From assembly GCA_963658035.1 (NCBI GenBank), contig CAVKOL010000153.1:1-5790 (forward strand): 5,790 nucleotides of DNA. The letters run 5' to 3'. Shown piece by piece: positions 5,497 through 5,790 of this stretch. The position numbers and the translations under genes are program-made. The stretch's first letter is position 1. Every line of letters starts with the position of its first letter. The stretch is from Paratractidigestivibacter sp963658035 (lineage in GTDB: Bacteria > Actinomycetota > Coriobacteriia > Coriobacteriales > Atopobiaceae). A model generated the notes under the pieces. That model worked only from the letters and a program-made list of their open reading frames with translations. It did no database searches and was not told where the DNA came from.

Positions 5497-5790
5497 AGTA
5501 GCCGTAGCCTCCCTTCTCCTGGTCGCGGACGACGTGGCCCGCCTCGAGGGCAATAACGCGCTTGCGCATGTTGTCGACCATCTCACGGTCGTGCGTGGCC
5601 ATGATGACGGTGGTGCCGGCGCGGTTAATGCGGTCGAGCAGCTTCATGATGCCCAGCGAGATCGCGGGGTCGAGGTTGCCGGTGGGCTCATCGCACACCA
5701 GCAGCGGCGGGCGGTTGACCATGGCGCGGGCAACCGAGACGCGCTGCTGCTCGCCGCCAGAGAGCTGGTCGGGGAAGTGGTCCATGCGCT
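5483..5790 (-). CDS. ftsE: Cell division ATP-binding protein FtsE, C-terminal part (5' end beyond the window)
   Basis: About the last 101 residues of an ABC ATPase are present. The ABC signature LSGGEQQR is followed by the Walker B motif and its catalytic Glu (LLVCDEPTGNLD) and the H-loop His in VIMATHD. The sequence RVSVARAMVNRPPLL and the NLDP…MKLLDRINRAGTTV segment are typical of FtsE and the related LolD-like ATPases. The direct overlap with ftsX decides for FtsE. The Walker A motif and Q-loop lie outside the window, and the reading frame continues upstream through the right edge, so the Met near 5785 is internal. The stop TAA (5485-5483) lies within ftsX, whose start codon it overlaps by 14 nt. 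The tail after the H-loop (VIALEAGHVVRDQEKGGYGYYGAL) is short. FtsE powers FtsX at the inner face of the membrane. Confidence 0.95.
   Translation of the reverse strand, partial: RMDHFPDQLSGGEQQRVSVARAMVNRPPLLVCDEPTGNLDPAISLGIMKLLDRINRAGTTVIMATHDREMVDNMRKRVIALEAGHVVRDQEKGGYGYYGAL

Noticed and set aside
5497..5586. 30-residue N-terminal extension of FtsX
   Set aside because: It lies entirely within the conserved C-terminal coding region of ftsE in another frame and its sequence (Ser/Arg/Ala/Thr-rich) does not resemble FtsX.

Overview
The window is GC-rich chromosomal DNA, and every recognisable gene lies on the minus strand, so the biological reading order runs from high to low coordinates. 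The codon bias, the actinobacterial-style ftsE-ftsX-…-smpB order and the style of the proteins suggest an actinobacterium, most likely of the Coriobacteriia (Collinsella-like). That placement is an inference from the sequence and was not tested by a search.

Layout in transcription order: (1) the C-terminal part of ftsE (cut by the right window edge), overlapping ftsX by 14 nt; together they form the cell-division ABC system that controls peptidoglycan hydrolases. (2) A 138-nt gap between ftsX and rnr, with a likely extended -10 promoter and then a strong hairpin followed by a T-run. This is either the ftsEX terminator or an attenuator in the rnr leader. (3) rnr, a compact RNase R of 675 aa. 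(4) A 190-nt gap holding a long imperfect palindrome (2318-2377), a -10-like element and a small hairpin beside the ribosome binding site. (5) A 287-aa TPR-like protein of unknown function. (6) smpB, 17 nt further on. (7) A DUF1275 (YoaK-type) membrane protein whose TTG start overlaps the smpB stop. (8) After a hairpin, the 5' part of ssrA (tmRNA), running off the left edge.

Functionally the left two thirds is a ribosome-rescue and RNA-decay neighbourhood. tmRNA and SmpB rescue ribosomes stalled on non-stop mRNA, and RNase R degrades the released defective message. The TPR protein sits between rnr and smpB, and the DUF1275 protein sits between smpB and ssrA; both are the less-explained members. 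ftsEX is a separate cell-division unit. No gene-free stretch exceeds 300 bases. I found no mobile element, CRISPR array or tRNA, and no clear sign of a wholly new system. The best leads are the TPR gene inside the rescue cluster, the hairpin in the rnr leader and the intergenic palindrome.
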